Origin: Tribonema minus
Lineage: Eukaryota; Sar; Xanthophyceae; Tribonematales; Tribonemataceae
DNA: 64,000 nt
NCBI GenBank assembly: GCA_017506865.1
Contig: JAFCMP010000065.1
Span: 186,001-250,000 of the forward strand
Direction: 5' to 3'
The notes beneath the pieces were generated by a model. It saw only the letters and a list, made by a program, of their open reading frames with translations. It had not been told where the DNA came from and searched no databases. Of this stretch, positions 63,393 through 64,000 are shown one piece after another (within the stretch, counting starts at the first letter, position 1; the number at the start of each line of letters is the position of its first letter). The translations under genes were made by a program, and so were the position numbers.

Positions 63393-64000
63393 CTGGGGCG
63401 CAGCGGCGCGGGGGTACATGCGTCAGTGAGCGCGCATAATAATGAGACACATGATGAAAACACGTGCACATATGTGATATAAGGCGAAGCTGCGTTGAGC
63501 GCTGTCTGAGATTGAGCGTTCGGGGCGTGGGGGGTGACGTTGCCGCTCACGGGGACGTCCGCACCGAGGCGGCGGCGCGCGTCGTCTGGGGGGGCGGGCG
63601 TGCGCAGCAGCAGCGCAGGAGCACACACGTCAGCGAGCTCGCATGGTGGAATGCATGTACACATATGTAACGTATGATATTTTCACAAGGCGAAGCTGCG
63701 TTGAGCGTTGTCTGAGCGGTCAGGGCGCGGGGGGTGACGTTGCAACTCACGGGGACGCCCGCGCCGAGGCGCCGGCGCGCGTAGTCTGCGGCGCAGGGCA
63801 CACACGTCAGCGAGCTCGCATGATGGAATGCATGTACGCATTGATCGAATTCATGAGGCGGAGCTGCAGTGAGCCCTTCCTGAGCGGCCGGGGCTAGGGG
63901 GGTGACAGCGCTGCTCACGGGGACGTCTTTTTTTGCAGAGGCGGCGGCGCGCGTCGTCTGTGGCGCAGCAGCGTGCAGGGGCACACGCGTCAGCGAGCTC
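63350..64000. repeat. hemE: Four-copy array of the UROD last-exon acceptor edge
   Basis: The first ~50 bases of the exon and its acceptor (plus-strand ctcacggggacgtcagcgcc, then gcggcggcgcgcgtcgtctg) recur at about 63546, 63748 and 63916, period roughly 170-200 bp, continuing to the window edge. Flanking intron gcacacacgtcagcgagctc is repeated too. All four copies keep the AG preceding the ACGACGCGC-like exon start. Confidence 0.9.

Overview
The window looks like nuclear DNA of a photosynthetic eukaryote, most likely a heterokont (ochrophyte) alga. Genes are broken by GT-AG spliceosomal introns. Exons are very GC-rich, while introns and spacers are more AT-rich. Short TTAGGG-type repeats are scattered about. 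Several predicted proteins start with a hydrophobic signal peptide, and one has a Phe directly after the predicted cleavage site (EA|FLAP), the ASAFAP-like signature of heterokont plastid import. All intron-exon structures below were assembled by hand from splice sites and reading-frame phase. For the seven genes with confident models or exons the phases close exactly; only the Q-rich gene does not close.

Layout. 1-14.7 kb is gene-dense: the first exon of a probable RanGAP (minus, runs off the left edge); a plastid-type atypical SDR (minus, 6 exons, 1858-7190); a DUF92/VTE6-like membrane protein (minus, 2 exons, 7494-8898); and, divergent from it, a formate/nitrite-family channel (plus, 7 exons, 9144-14700). 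16.0-34.8 kb is one large minus-strand gene of 20 exons encoding a 1720-residue ATAD2/Yta7-type AAA-ATPase with a bromodomain. Divergent from it is a second, intronless DUF92 copy (35263-36009). 36-53 kb is gene-poor and repeat-dominated: two direct copies of a 3.4-3.5 kb element, 5'-truncated LINE-like fragments, two minisatellite fields and a degenerate reading frame. 53.5-61.0 kb holds a plus-strand gene for an uncharacterised Gln/Ala-rich protein that carries an in-frame UAG and a frame change. The last exon of uroporphyrinogen decarboxylase (minus) lies at the right edge.

How the genes fit together. SDR, DUF92, FNT and UROD suggest plastid functions (membrane-lipid/isoprenoid metabolism, nitrite or formate passage, tetrapyrrole synthesis). 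ATAD2 and RanGAP are housekeeping nuclear functions. I see no operon logic, but there are two divergent gene pairs, each containing a DUF92 gene.

The most striking feature is not a gene. At about fifteen exon-intron boundaries, in five of the eight genes, the exon edge together with its splice site and adjoining intron is tandemly repeated 2-5 times. The extra copies always lie on the intron side, are often progressively decayed with distance, and mostly still carry a usable GT or AG. This looks like a recurrent process of intron growth by boundary-spanning tandem duplication. A second global signal is over-representation of the odd palindrome ACTTSAAGT (11 exact hits) in non-coding DNA.
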